From an uncultured Porphyromonadaceae bacterium (lineage in GTDB: Bacteria > Bacteroidota > Bacteroidia > Bacteroidales > Muribaculaceae): a stretch of 64,000 nt of DNA. Numbering within the stretch: the stretch's first letter is position 1; each line of letters opens with the position of its first letter. The stretch lies in assembly GCA_947567425.1 (NCBI GenBank), contig CANOLV010000006.1:59238-123237 (forward strand). Direction: 5' to 3'. A program made the translations under genes and the position numbers. The notes below the pieces were generated by a model. That model was not told the DNA's origin, did not search any database, and worked only from the letters and a program-made list of their open reading frames with translations. Below are positions 1 through 7,831 of this stretch, in pieces.

Positions 1-1
1 C

Positions 2-364
2 CACGCAGGAACTTTCATGGACATGATGTATATGCCTGACGCTCTGCGCGCCGCCGTGGAGATAATGGAGGCAGATCCGTCGCGTCTGGTTCACCGCAAT
101 TCATTCAACATCGCTTCGATGAGCTTTGATCCGGAGATTATTTACAATAAGATTAAGGAATATGTGCCTGAATTCAAGATGGAATATGTTCACGATCCGT
201 TGCGTCAGGCCATTGCCGATTCTTGGCCTAACTCTCTTGATGACACATGTGCCCGAGAGGAATGGGACTGGAAGCCGGAGTATGATCTCGACAAGATGAC
301 TCAGGACATGCTGTCGCATCTGCGTGTGAAGCTCGGCGTTGCAGAAAAGGAAATGGCATATTAA
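2..364 (+). CDS. L-threonine 3-dehydrogenase (NAD-epimerase type), C-terminal part
   Basis: This is the last 120 residues of a gene that begins before the window; the frame is open from base 2 and reads HAGTFMDMMYMPDA at the edge. The stretch resembles the C-terminal half of the short-chain epimerase-type threonine dehydrogenases, with the MMYMPDA segment, the SFNIASMSF strand, the RQAIADSWP motif and a final amphipathic helix. Enzymes of this family oxidise L-threonine to 2-amino-3-ketobutyrate with NAD+, the first step of threonine breakdown to glycine and acetyl-CoA. The Rossmann NAD-binding half lies outside the window. The next gene starts 22 bases after the stop on the same strand, so the two may be co-transcribed. 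UDP-sugar epimerases share the fold, but the ADSWP signature favours threonine dehydrogenase. Confidence 0.88.
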   Translation, partial: HAGTFMDMMYMPDALRAAVEIMEADPSRLVHRNSFNIASMSFDPEIIYNKIKEYVPEFKMEYVHDPLRQAIADSWPNSLDDTCAREEWDWKPEYDLDKMTQDMLSHLRVKLGVAEKEMAY

Positions 365-386
365 AATTTGTAAAAAACATACCCAG

Positions 387-1691
387 ATGAATAAATATGG
401 ACCTTCGGTGGAGGGCTTGATGCAGTTTATGGACGAGAGCGTGTGCAACTTCTTTGCAGTGCGCACTCTCCGTGAAATGCTCGACGATGCCGGATTCAGG
501 ATGCTCGATCCCCGCGCCAAGTGGACGCTTGAACGCGGCGGAAAGTATTACTTTGTGAAAAATGATTCGGCTTTGTTTGCCTTCATCCCGGGAGAGGGTG
601 ATTGCTCTGACGGATTCAAGATTATATCCGCCCACAGCGATTCGCCCGGTTTCCGCATCAAGCCACGTCCGGAGATGCTTTCCGACGGCGGTGTGGTGAA
701 ACTGAATACCGAGGTCTACGGCGGGCCGATTTTGTACACGTGGTTCGACCGACCACTTTCAATAGCCGGCAGGGTGCTTCTCAAAAGTGATGATCCGCTT
801 AACCCGGAGATGCGCTTGATCAGATTTGACAAGCCGTTGCTGACGATTCCGCATCTTGCTATTCATTTTAACCGTGCGGTCAACGATGGCAACCCTCTGT
901 CAAAGCAGAAGGATATGCTACCGGTGCTCGGCATGATAAATGATGCTGCTGAGAAGGACGGGTATGTACTTCGTCTGGTGGCCGACAGACTCGGTGTGGT
1001 CGCTTCGGAGATTCTTGACTTTGATCTTTCGCTTTACGATACGACCAAGGCATCGCTTGTGGGCGTAAACGGCGAGTTTGTCACGTCCGGACGCCTTGAC
1101 GATCTTTCGATGGTGCACGCCGCCGTGTCGGCTCTTCTGACGGCCAAGGACGGCGACAGGCGTATGAGGGTGATGGCCATCTTTGACAACGAGGAGACAG
1201 GCTCCGGCACCAAGCAGGGAGCGGCATCTCCGGTGCTGATGAACGCCATGCGCCGTATAGTCGGAGCTTTGGGTGGAGAAGAAGAGGATTATCTCCGTGG
1301 CATAGCTAATTCGTTCATGGTTTCGGCCGACAATGCCCATGCGCTTCATCCCAACTATCCGGAGAAGCAGGATCCTACTAACCATCCTGTGCTTGGCGGA
1401 GGTCCGGTGATCAAGATAAATGCCAACTGCAAGTATATGACCGATGCCGATTCAGCCGCCGTGTTTAAAAGCGTATGCGAGGGAGCCGGGGTTCCGTTCC
1501 AGTATTTCGTCAATCATTCAGATGTGGCCGGAGGCTCCACTTTGGGCAATATACTGACCTCGCAGATAGATCTGCGCGGTGTGGATATGGGCGCGGCTAT
1601 GTGGGCTATGCACTCTGTGCGAGAGACTGCATCAGCCGTCGACCACGAATATATAATCCGTGCGTTCAGGCATTTTTATGAATTAAGATGA
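387..1691 (+). CDS. M18 family aminopeptidase
   Basis: A 434-residue cytoplasmic metallo-aminopeptidase of the M18 (aspartyl aminopeptidase-like) family, which removes N-terminal residues, typically acidic ones, from peptides with two zinc ions. Visible ligand motifs are HSDSPGFRIKP near residue 83, DNEETGSGT near 268, DADS near 353, NHSDVAGG near 375 and MHSVRE near 408. The length fits bacterial members. The frame stays open 16 codons further upstream to an ATG at 339, but that would overlap the preceding gene and add a basic segment foreign to the family; the ATG at 387 gives the usual N-terminus leading to LMQFMDES. It follows the threonine dehydrogenase gene and ends at a hairpin shared with the convergent glycosyltransferase gene. 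Confidence 0.9.
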   Translation: MNKYGPSVEGLMQFMDESVCNFFAVRTLREMLDDAGFRMLDPRAKWTLERGGKYYFVKNDSALFAFIPGEGDCSDGFKIISAHSDSPGFRIKPRPEMLSDGGVVKLNTEVYGGPILYTWFDRPLSIAGRVLLKSDDPLNPEMRLIRFDKPLLTIPHLAIHFNRAVNDGNPLSKQKDMLPVLGMINDAAEKDGYVLRLVADRLGVVASEILDFDLSLYDTTKASLVGVNGEFVTSGRLDDLSMVHAAVSALLTAKDGDRRMRVMAIFDNEETGSGTKQGAASPVLMNAMRRIVGALGGEEEDYLRGIANSFMVSADNAHALHPNYPEKQDPTNHPVLGGGPVIKINANCKYMTDADSAAVFKSVCEGAGVPFQYFVNHSDVAGGSTLGNILTSQIDLRGVDMGAAMWAMHSVRETASAVDHEYIIRAFRHFYELR

Positions 1692-1721
1692 TTCGCGGCC
1701 GAGTGCCGTGCGATGAATAGG

Positions 1722-1759
1722 AAAGGTGGGATCGTGGATTGCGCGGTCTCACCTTTTTA
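1722..1759 (+). terminator. Rho-independent terminator after the M18 gene
   Basis: AAAGGTGGGA (1722-1731) pairs with TCTCACCTTT (1747-1756), with one G-U pair and a 15-base loop, and runs into TTTTT. It lies between convergent genes and its distal arm overlaps the stop codon of the minus-strand glycosyltransferase. Confidence 0.7.
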
Positions 1760-2747
1760 TTTGGCTGAATCTGTGCCGTCCAAGCAGATAATACTGTATG
1801 ATTATATTGGGACGTTTCGGTAGCAGGTCGATGTCCGGAAATTCAGTGTATGCTCCCTTCATCCGTCGAAAATCGCGATGAGCCTTTAGAACGGCTCCGG
1901 CATTGCCGAATTCAAATTTCAGCAGGAACATCCCCCAGGCAAGCGTGTCGTACAAACGTCTAACGATAAGACGGCGTGTGCGCGACTTGTCGGGAAGGTT
2001 TTTGTAGAGAAGCAGTAGGTTGTTGCGGAAATTGAGGTAGGTCTTGCGGGGGTCCGATGCGGGCAGTGTGCCTCCGCCGAGATGGTAAACCCTGCTTTCC
2101 GGAAGAGCCATTATGTCGTAGCCCGCGAGCTTTACGCGCCAGCACAGGTCTATTTCCTCCATGTGGGCGAAAAATCCGGCATCGAGTCCGCCGAGTCTGA
2201 CATATAGTTCAGTCCGTATCATAAGCGCCGCTCCGGAGGCCCAGAATATGGAGGCTACGGTGTCATATTGTCCATGGTCGGGTTCGGACACCGCGAACAG
2301 TCGTCCGCGGCAGTAAGGGTAGCCGTTCTTGTCGAGGTAGCCGCCGCATGCACCTGCATATTCAAACTGCTCTGGGCGGCGGTATGACAGAATTTTCGGC
2401 TGGCATGCTCCGGTGTCGGGATGCGATTCCATATATGAGTGCAACGGCCCGAGCCATCCGGCGGCCGGAGCTACGTCGCTGTTAAGGAGCACGGTGTACT
2501 TGTGGGGCAATTTGCCGACGGCTATATTATAGCCTTCGGCAAAGCCATAGTTTTGGCCCAGCTCCATTACTGTCACTTCCGGGAACATGGACTTCAGTAT
2601 CGACAGCGAATCATCCGTGCTGCCGTTGTCGGCCACGATTATATCGGCAATAGAGGAATCGGTGTTAGCCGTTACCGCCGGCAGAAATTCCGGGAGCAGC
2701 TTTGCGCCGTTCCAGTTAAGGATGACTACGGCTATAGGTTTTGTCAT
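1749..2747 (-). CDS. Glycosyltransferase family 2
   Basis: A 332-residue GT-A fold glycosyltransferase. It begins with VVILNWNG, followed by the nucleotide-binding VADNGSTDDS and the metal-binding LNSDV, and HMEEIDLCWR lies in the acceptor half; the C-terminal part is basic and hydrophobic. This pattern is typical of rhamnosyl- or other sugar transferases for lipopolysaccharide or surface glycans; the actual donor cannot be read from the sequence. A longer frame reaches 2819, but the ATG at 2745-2747 overlaps the stop of the upstream acyltransferase in an ATGA arrangement and puts the ILNWNG strand right at the N-terminus, as in relatives. Third gene of the mtaB - acyltransferase - glycosyltransferase operon. 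The neighbouring acyltransferase suggests work on lipid A or O-antigen, which is inference. Confidence 0.87.
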   Translation of the reverse strand: MTKPIAVVILNWNGAKLLPEFLPAVTANTDSSIADIIVADNGSTDDSLSILKSMFPEVTVMELGQNYGFAEGYNIAVGKLPHKYTVLLNSDVAPAAGWLGPLHSYMESHPDTGACQPKILSYRRPEQFEYAGACGGYLDKNGYPYCRGRLFAVSEPDHGQYDTVASIFWASGAALMIRTELYVRLGGLDAGFFAHMEEIDLCWRVKLAGYDIMALPESRVYHLGGGTLPASDPRKTYLNFRNNLLLLYKNLPDKSRTRRLIVRRLYDTLAWGMFLLKFEFGNAGAVLKAHRDFRRMKGAYTEFPDIDLLPKRPNIIIQYYLLGRHRFSQIKR

Positions 2748-3670
2748 TGTACAGTCGTTGTTACGGGTTCGGCGGGCATCTCTACGGGCTTTTTCCATCG
2801 CTTGTGCGTCCAAAGCCATATTGCCGGGTTACGGCGTATGGTCTGTTCGAGCATGCGTCCATACATGTCGGTGATGGAGTACATCGGCATTTCGTTCGGA
2901 TGTAACGATATTTCCCTTACGGTCAGTCGGTAGTGTCCGCGCTTTGGCTTTTCGACATCCCAATAAAATACGGCGAGATCAAGTCTGCGCGCGAGCACCT
3001 CCGTGCCGGTAATGATGGCGGTGGGGTGGTTGAGGAACATCATTATGTGGCCTACATCGCCGTGTGAAGGTTTCTGGTCGGACATGAATCCGGTGATGGA
3101 CTGAATGCCGTCGCGCTTTAGCCGGAGAAGGTCGCGGAACACCATCTTTTTGTCAAACGATACTGATCCGAACCTGCTTCTGAGCTTGAGGAAATATTGG
3201 TCGAACCATTGGTTTTTAAGAGGCCGGTAGACTTGCGCGAATACGAGTTTGTCCGATGGTCGGTGCTTTGACCACAATGTTATTGACGGGGCCCATTCCC
3301 AATTGCCGCAGTGGGAAAAGTAGATGGCAATGGAGCGTCCTTGGTCAAATGCTTTGTCGATCTCTTCGATTCCGACGAATTCCATCCGCTTCTTCATCTC
3401 CATGTCGGATATGTGTCCGAGCTTTACGGTCTCGACGAAGTAGTCGGCAAAGTTGCGGAAAAACCGGCGCAGTATCTTCTTGCATTCCTTCTCGTCCTTT
3501 TCGGGGAAAGAGGCTGTGATATTCTTAAGTGCTACCTTCTTTCTGTATCTGACCACATAGAACAGAAGCACGAATATGAAGTCGCTTATTCCGTATAAAA
3601 TCCCGAACGGCAGACGGGCGAGTCCGTTCAGAAGCCATTTCACAGGGAGATATTTTATGTCAGTTTTCAT
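2744..3670 (-). CDS. Lysophospholipid/lauroyl acyltransferase (LpxL/HtrB-like)
   Basis: A 308-residue inner-membrane acyltransferase of the HtrB/LpxL/LpxM family, which adds secondary acyl chains to lipid A from acyl-ACP. It has an N-terminal hydrophobic anchor around residues 20-40 and the family catalytic HX4E motif HCGNWEW with H120 and E125. FMSDQKPS near residue 190 and the NHPTAIITGTE segment that follows match the rest of the family. The start overlaps the mtaB stop by four bases (ATGA) and its own stop overlaps the glycosyltransferase start the same way, so the three genes are probably translationally coupled. Whether it acts on lipid A or on an ornithine/amino lipid is not decided by the sequence; lipid A is the usual assignment. 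Confidence 0.87.
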   Translation of the reverse strand: MKTDIKYLPVKWLLNGLARLPFGILYGISDFIFVLLFYVVRYRKKVALKNITASFPEKDEKECKKILRRFFRNFADYFVETVKLGHISDMEMKKRMEFVGIEEIDKAFDQGRSIAIYFSHCGNWEWAPSITLWSKHRPSDKLVFAQVYRPLKNQWFDQYFLKLRSRFGSVSFDKKMVFRDLLRLKRDGIQSITGFMSDQKPSHGDVGHIMMFLNHPTAIITGTEVLARRLDLAVFYWDVEKPKRGHYRLTVREISLHPNEMPMYSITDMYGRMLEQTIRRNPAIWLWTHKRWKKPVEMPAEPVTTTVQ

Positions 3671-4986
3671 TTAAGTATTGTTCCGTTGATAAGTTCACTT
3701 TCCGGTATAGGAGAGTCGAGCCTTACCGGTACGATGGTGTTGGCCAGCGAGAGGTCGGGGGCCATGCATACGCGCAGATAATTGTCGGTCAGCCCGAACA
3801 TGGGTTTTCCCTTTTTTGGTTCTTCGGGAAGTACGTCGCGCACGGTGCCGATGAATCTTGAAGTGAAGTCGGCGAGTTTTCTTTCCGAAAGCCCAAGCAT
3901 GAGGCACGTGCGTCGGTGTTTCTCCTGCTGGGTCACGATTCCGTCAATGTCAAGCGCTCTTGTGCCGGGACGTTCGGAATAAGGGAACACGTGGAGCCTT
4001 GAGATGTCGAGCGAGTCGACAAAGTCGTATGATTTTTGAAACAGATCTTCCGACTCTCCTCTGGCTCCGACTATCAGGTCGACGCCGATGAATGCATCCG
4101 GTATGGAGTGGCGGATGCGTTCGATGCGGTGTCTGAAAAGTTCGGTGTCGTAGTGGCGCCGCATTAGCTTGAGAATCTCGTCGGATCCGGCTTGAAGAGG
4201 TATGTGGAAGTGGGGCATGAATCTCTTGGAGCCGCCCACCCAGTCGATAATCTCATCGGTCAGCAGATTAGGTTCGATGGATGATATGCGGTATCGTTCA
4301 ATTCCGTCGACCTCGTCAAGTTCGCGAATGAGGTCAAAGAATGTGTCCGGCCGTCCTTTTCCGAAGTCTCCGATGTTTACGCCTGTTAGCACGATCTCCT
4401 TTCCGCCCTCCTCTGCCACTTTCCGGGCCTGTCCGACGATTTCGGCGATAGTGCCCGAGCGGCTTCGCCCGCGGGCCATCGGGATGGTGCAGTATGAACA
4501 CCAATAGTCGCATCCGTCCTGGATCTTAAGGAAGTAACGTGTGCGGTCTTCTCCAGAGCATGATGGATGAAATTCGCGTATATCTTTGGTCGGGGTCACT
4601 TCTCTGAGTTTCGGCCTACCGGCCAACCACTTGTCGATGTGTCGCGATATGGCGAGTTTCTGATCGGTACCCATTACGATGTCCACTCCCGGCATCTGCG
4701 CTATCTCCTGCGATTTGAGCTGGGCGTAGCATCCGGTGACGATGACCAAAGCTTCAGGATACTTCGATACAAAGCGGTGTATCACCTGTCGGCACTTTTT
4801 GTCGGCCATTTCGGTCACGCTGCATGTGTTGATAATCACAATGTCGGGCGTCTCACCTATGGATGCGCGTCTTATTCCTTTGGAAGCCAAAGCTTTTGCT
4901 ATCGTGGAGGACTCTGCGAAGTTGAGCTTGCATCCAAAAGTGTGGAATAGCGCGGTGGTGTTGTCAAAAGATGATGCATCAATCAT
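3667..4986 (-). CDS. mtaB: tRNA t6A37 methylthiotransferase MtaB
   Basis: A 439-residue radical-SAM methylthiotransferase that converts t6A37 to ms2t6A in tRNAs reading ANN codons. The N-terminal MTTase domain carries its three iron-sulfur cysteines at C19 (FGCKLN), C55 (NTCSVT) and C86 (TGCYAQ); the radical-SAM cluster motif is C159-x3-C163-x2-C166 (CDYWCSYC); a TRAM-like RNA-binding stretch closes the protein. This spacing and the short first domain fit MtaB rather than MiaB or RimO. It heads a three-gene minus operon. A -7 element (TAAATTTG on the minus strand) ends only five bases before the ATG, so the mRNA is probably leaderless. Confidence 0.93.
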   Translation of the reverse strand: MIDASSFDNTTALFHTFGCKLNFAESSTIAKALASKGIRRASIGETPDIVIINTCSVTEMADKKCRQVIHRFVSKYPEALVIVTGCYAQLKSQEIAQMPGVDIVMGTDQKLAISRHIDKWLAGRPKLREVTPTKDIREFHPSCSGEDRTRYFLKIQDGCDYWCSYCTIPMARGRSRSGTIAEIVGQARKVAEEGGKEIVLTGVNIGDFGKGRPDTFFDLIRELDEVDGIERYRISSIEPNLLTDEIIDWVGGSKRFMPHFHIPLQAGSDEILKLMRRHYDTELFRHRIERIRHSIPDAFIGVDLIVGARGESEDLFQKSYDFVDSLDISRLHVFPYSERPGTRALDIDGIVTQQEKHRRTCLMLGLSERKLADFTSRFIGTVRDVLPEEPKKGKPMFGLTDNYLRVCMAPDLSLANTIVPVRLDSPIPESELINGTILK

Positions 4987-4990
4987 AGTG

Positions 4991-4998
4991 CAAATTTA
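4991..4998 (-). promoter_or_regulatory. -7 promoter element of the mtaB operon
   Basis: The minus strand reads TAAATTTG, a full match to the Bacteroidetes -7 consensus TAnnTTTG. No clear TTTG lies 19-21 bases upstream. The start codon at 4986 is about where transcription should begin. Confidence 0.6.
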
Positions 4999-5049
4999 CA
5001 GCTTTTTTACGTTATGGAGAGTTATATGAAGAACTATTTGATACGGACG

Positions 5050-5084
5050 TTTGTATTAATTAAGTATAAAAATGACTATTTTTG
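5050..5084 (+). promoter_or_regulatory. Promoter of the acyl-CoA ligase operon
   Basis: TTTG at 5050-5053 and TATTTTTG at 5077-5084 (match to TAnnTTTG), separated by 23 bases. The -7 element contains the TTG at 5082 that would begin the longest open frame, which argues for the ATG at 5100 as the true start. Confidence 0.65.
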
Positions 5085-5099
5085 CAGAAAATAATACAG

Positions 5100-6770
5100 A
5101 TGAATAATCCAGACTTACTGAACGCTATTTACGCCCAAAGTTTTTGTGACAACTGGACGTTGCCGGCATTGTCGGAATATGGCAATAAAAAGGCTGTCAC
5201 TTACGGCGGACTTGCCGAGGAGATAGCAAAAATGCATCTGATGTATGAGATGCTTGGAATCAAACCGGGGGATAAAATCGCGCTGATAGGTAAAAATACT
5301 CCGGGATGGATCATGGTGTTCATGTCGACCATCACTTACGGCGCGACAATAGTGCCTATACTTCAGGAGTTTAATCCGGCTGACGCACAGCATATCATCA
5401 ACCATTCGGAATCGTCGCTGCTCTTCGTCGACAGGAATATATGGGAAAATCTTGAATTTGAGAAGATGCCTCACCTGAGAGGCGTCATATCCTTGACTGA
5501 GTCGAAGCTTCTGGCCGAACATCCTTTGAACGACAGGGCCATGGAGAGGCAGCTGAAGAAACTAAAGCGTGCATTCAAGTCGCGCTATAAGTCGGGATTC
5601 GGCCCGAAGGATGTCGTATACAGGGAGATGGATGCCGACGATGTGGCGGTGATCAACTATACTTCCGGCACTACAGGATTCTCGAAAGGGGTGATGCTGA
5701 CTTACAAGAATCTTTGGGGCAATGTGGTGTTCGGCATTCAGTCGAGACTGCACTTCCAGGGGTCGCGCTGTCTGTCGTTTTTGCCGCTGGCCCATGCCTA
5801 CGGATGCGCTTTCGATATGCTTGTCCCGTTGGCGGTCGGCACCCATGTTACCGTGTTCGGCAAGTTGCCTACACCGATTTTGCTTATGAAGGCTCTGTCG
5901 GAGGTGAGGCCGAATCTCGTGATCTGTGTACCTCTTATTCTTGAGAAAATCTACAGAAAGCAGATACTGCCGATGATAACCAAGTCGCCGATGCGTTGGG
6001 TATTGGCCATACCCGGCCTCGACAAGGCGTTGTATGTGATGATACGCAAGAAGTTGGTAGAAGCCTTCGGCGGAGAATTTGAGGAGATAATAGTAGGTGG
6101 TGCCCCGCTAAACCACGAGGTTGAGGATTTTCTGCATAAGATTAAGTTCCCGTTCACCGTGGGCTACGGAATGACGGAGTGCGGACCGCTTATAAGCTAC
6201 ACCCCGTGGCGTCAATTTCTGGTCGGGTCGTCGGGACGCACGCTTCCAGGAATCATGGAGAGCAAGATTCTGAGCGAGTCGCCTGAGACTGTTCCGGGCG
6301 AGATATGCGTCAAGGGCGTGAACGTGATGAAGGGTTATTATAAAAATCCGGATGCCACGTCGGCCGTGCTTGACGAAGACGGCTGGCTCCATACCGGCGA
6401 CATGGGAACGAGGTCGACCGACGGTACCATATTCATAAAGGGGCGGTATAAGACCATGATTCTGTCCTCCAACGGACAGAATATTTATCCGGAAGAGATC
6501 GAGGCCAAACTCAACAATATGCCGTTGGTGGCCGAAAGCCTTGTGGTGGAACGCAACAATCGTCTGGTGGCTCTCGTATATCCCGATTATGAGACCATGG
6601 ACCGCTATGGCATCACCAACTCCCAACTCCCGGCAGAAATGGAGAAGGTGCGCGGCGAGCTGAACAAACTTGTGGCTCCTTACGAAAAAATAGACAAGAT
6701 ACAGCTTATTGCGCAGGAGTTTGAAAAGACTCCCAAGCGCTCGATAAAGCGGTATCTTTATAACGCTTAG
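5100..6770 (+). CDS. Long-chain fatty acid--CoA ligase (AMP-forming)
   Basis: A 556-residue member of the acyl-adenylate-forming family. It would activate a carboxylic acid, most likely a fatty acid, to the acyl-AMP and then the CoA thioester. The P-loop-like motif YTSGTTGFSKG lies near residues 188-198, the YGMTECG motif near 356, DGWLHTGD near 430 and the hinge with GRYKTMILSSNG near 448, followed by IYPEEIE; a C-terminal catalytic lysine is plausible in TPKRSIKR. No signal peptide is present, so it is cytoplasmic. The frame is open from a TTG at 5082, but that codon sits inside the promoter. The cation antiporter follows after 8 bases and is probably in the same transcript. The acyl chain length is not visible. 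Confidence 0.9.
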   Translation: MNNPDLLNAIYAQSFCDNWTLPALSEYGNKKAVTYGGLAEEIAKMHLMYEMLGIKPGDKIALIGKNTPGWIMVFMSTITYGATIVPILQEFNPADAQHIINHSESSLLFVDRNIWENLEFEKMPHLRGVISLTESKLLAEHPLNDRAMERQLKKLKRAFKSRYKSGFGPKDVVYREMDADDVAVINYTSGTTGFSKGVMLTYKNLWGNVVFGIQSRLHFQGSRCLSFLPLAHAYGCAFDMLVPLAVGTHVTVFGKLPTPILLMKALSEVRPNLVICVPLILEKIYRKQILPMITKSPMRWVLAIPGLDKALYVMIRKKLVEAFGGEFEEIIVGGAPLNHEVEDFLHKIKFPFTVGYGMTECGPLISYTPWRQFLVGSSGRTLPGIMESKILSESPETVPGEICVKGVNVMKGYYKNPDATSAVLDEDGWLHTGDMGTRSTDGTIFIKGRYKTMILSSNGQNIYPEEIEAKLNNMPLVAESLVVERNNRLVALVYPDYETMDRYGITNSQLPAEMEKVRGELNKLVAPYEKIDKIQLIAQEFEKTPKRSIKRYLYNA

Positions 6771-6778
6771 GGAAATTC

Positions 6779-7750
6779 ATGGTTATAGATATATTATTGC
6801 TTGCGGTAGGCCTCGGGCTGATACTTATCGGAGCCAATTGGCTTACCGACGGCTCTTCGGCATTGGCAAAGAAATGGGGTGTGTCGGATCTGGTCATCGG
6901 ACTTACGGTGGTGGCTTTCGGCACGTCGGCTCCGGAACTTGTCATAAGCGTGGTGTCGGCCATTCATGGCAGTACCGGCCTGTCGATAGGCAATGTGGTG
7001 GGAAGCAATATATTCAATATCCTTGTGATCATAGGCTGTGTGGCGATAGTGTCGCCGGTAAAGGTCGACCGGGGCAATATGTCGAATGACATACCGCTTG
7101 TGATATTGTCGTCGCTGGCGTTGCTGTTCTGTGCCAATTCGGTCCTGCTCGACGGGTCGTCGGAAAATGTCATCACCAGGTCGGAAGGATTGTTACTGCT
7201 GCTGTTTTTCCTGATATTCATGCGCTATACGTTCTCGATAGCCCGCGGTGCCGAGGGTGCTGAGCCTCAGTCGCCGTCGGCGGCTATGCCTGTGATGCCG
7301 ATATGGAAATCGACGGTTCTCGTGGCTGTAGGGTTGGGAGGCTTGATTTTAGGTGGAGAGTGGTTTGTCGACGGAGCTTCCGGAGTGGCCCGCGGACTTA
7401 ATGTGAGTGATTCGATAATCGGTCTGACGATTGTGGCCGCGGGGACGTCGCTCCCGGAGCTTGCCACGTCGATAACTGCGGCGCTTAAGGGCAAGACAGA
7501 CCTTGCCGTCGGTAATGTGGTGGGGAGTTGCGTGTTCAACGTCTTTATGGTCCTTGGCATCTCGGCCACTATCCGTCCACTTCCTCTGGGAACTATAGGT
7601 AACTTCGATCTGTTGACGCTTGTCGGCGCCAGCGTGTTGTTTTGGTTCTTCGGCTGGCAGATCCGTAAGCGCACGATCACCAGGATCGAGGGTGTGCTGC
7701 TATTGGCGGTGTATGTCGGTTATACGGCTATTCTGATAGCCAAAGCGTGA
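6779..7750 (+). CDS. Calcium/sodium antiporter (CaCA, YrbG-like)
   Basis: A 323-residue integral membrane exchanger with two inverted halves, each carrying an alpha repeat: VVAFGTSAPELVISVVSA near residue 46 and VAAGTSLPELATSITAA near residue 220. Both keep the GTS-(A/L)-PE core that binds the cation, and each is followed by NVVGSNIFN or NVVGSCVFN. About ten hydrophobic segments are visible, as in YrbG and the archaeal NCX. The family exports Ca2+ in exchange for Na+ or H+. The gene begins 8 bases after the acyl-CoA ligase, which suggests co-transcription without an obvious functional link. Confidence 0.93.
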   Translation: MVIDILLLAVGLGLILIGANWLTDGSSALAKKWGVSDLVIGLTVVAFGTSAPELVISVVSAIHGSTGLSIGNVVGSNIFNILVIIGCVAIVSPVKVDRGNMSNDIPLVILSSLALLFCANSVLLDGSSENVITRSEGLLLLLFFLIFMRYTFSIARGAEGAEPQSPSAAMPVMPIWKSTVLVAVGLGGLILGGEWFVDGASGVARGLNVSDSIIGLTIVAAGTSLPELATSITAALKGKTDLAVGNVVGSCVFNVFMVLGISATIRPLPLGTIGNFDLLTLVGASVLFWFFGWQIRKRTITRIEGVLLLAVYVGYTAILIAKA

Positions 7751-7773
7751 GAGTGCAAGAATAATTAGGGTAT

Positions 7774-7809
7774 TTTGGCTGAAATTTAGATGCATATTTC
7801 GTAATTTTG
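7774..7809 (+). promoter_or_regulatory. Promoter of the DUF5686 gene
   Basis: TTTG at 7774-7777 and TAATTTTG at 7802-7809 with 24 bases between; the predicted transcript begins about 15-20 bases before the TTG start codon. Confidence 0.6.
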
Positions 7810-7831
7810 CGGAATTATTTAATCAGAGAGA

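Noticed and set aside
5082-5099. TTG start for the acyl-CoA ligase at 5082
   Set aside because: The TTG is the end of the -7 promoter element TATTTTTG; the ATG at 5100 is better.
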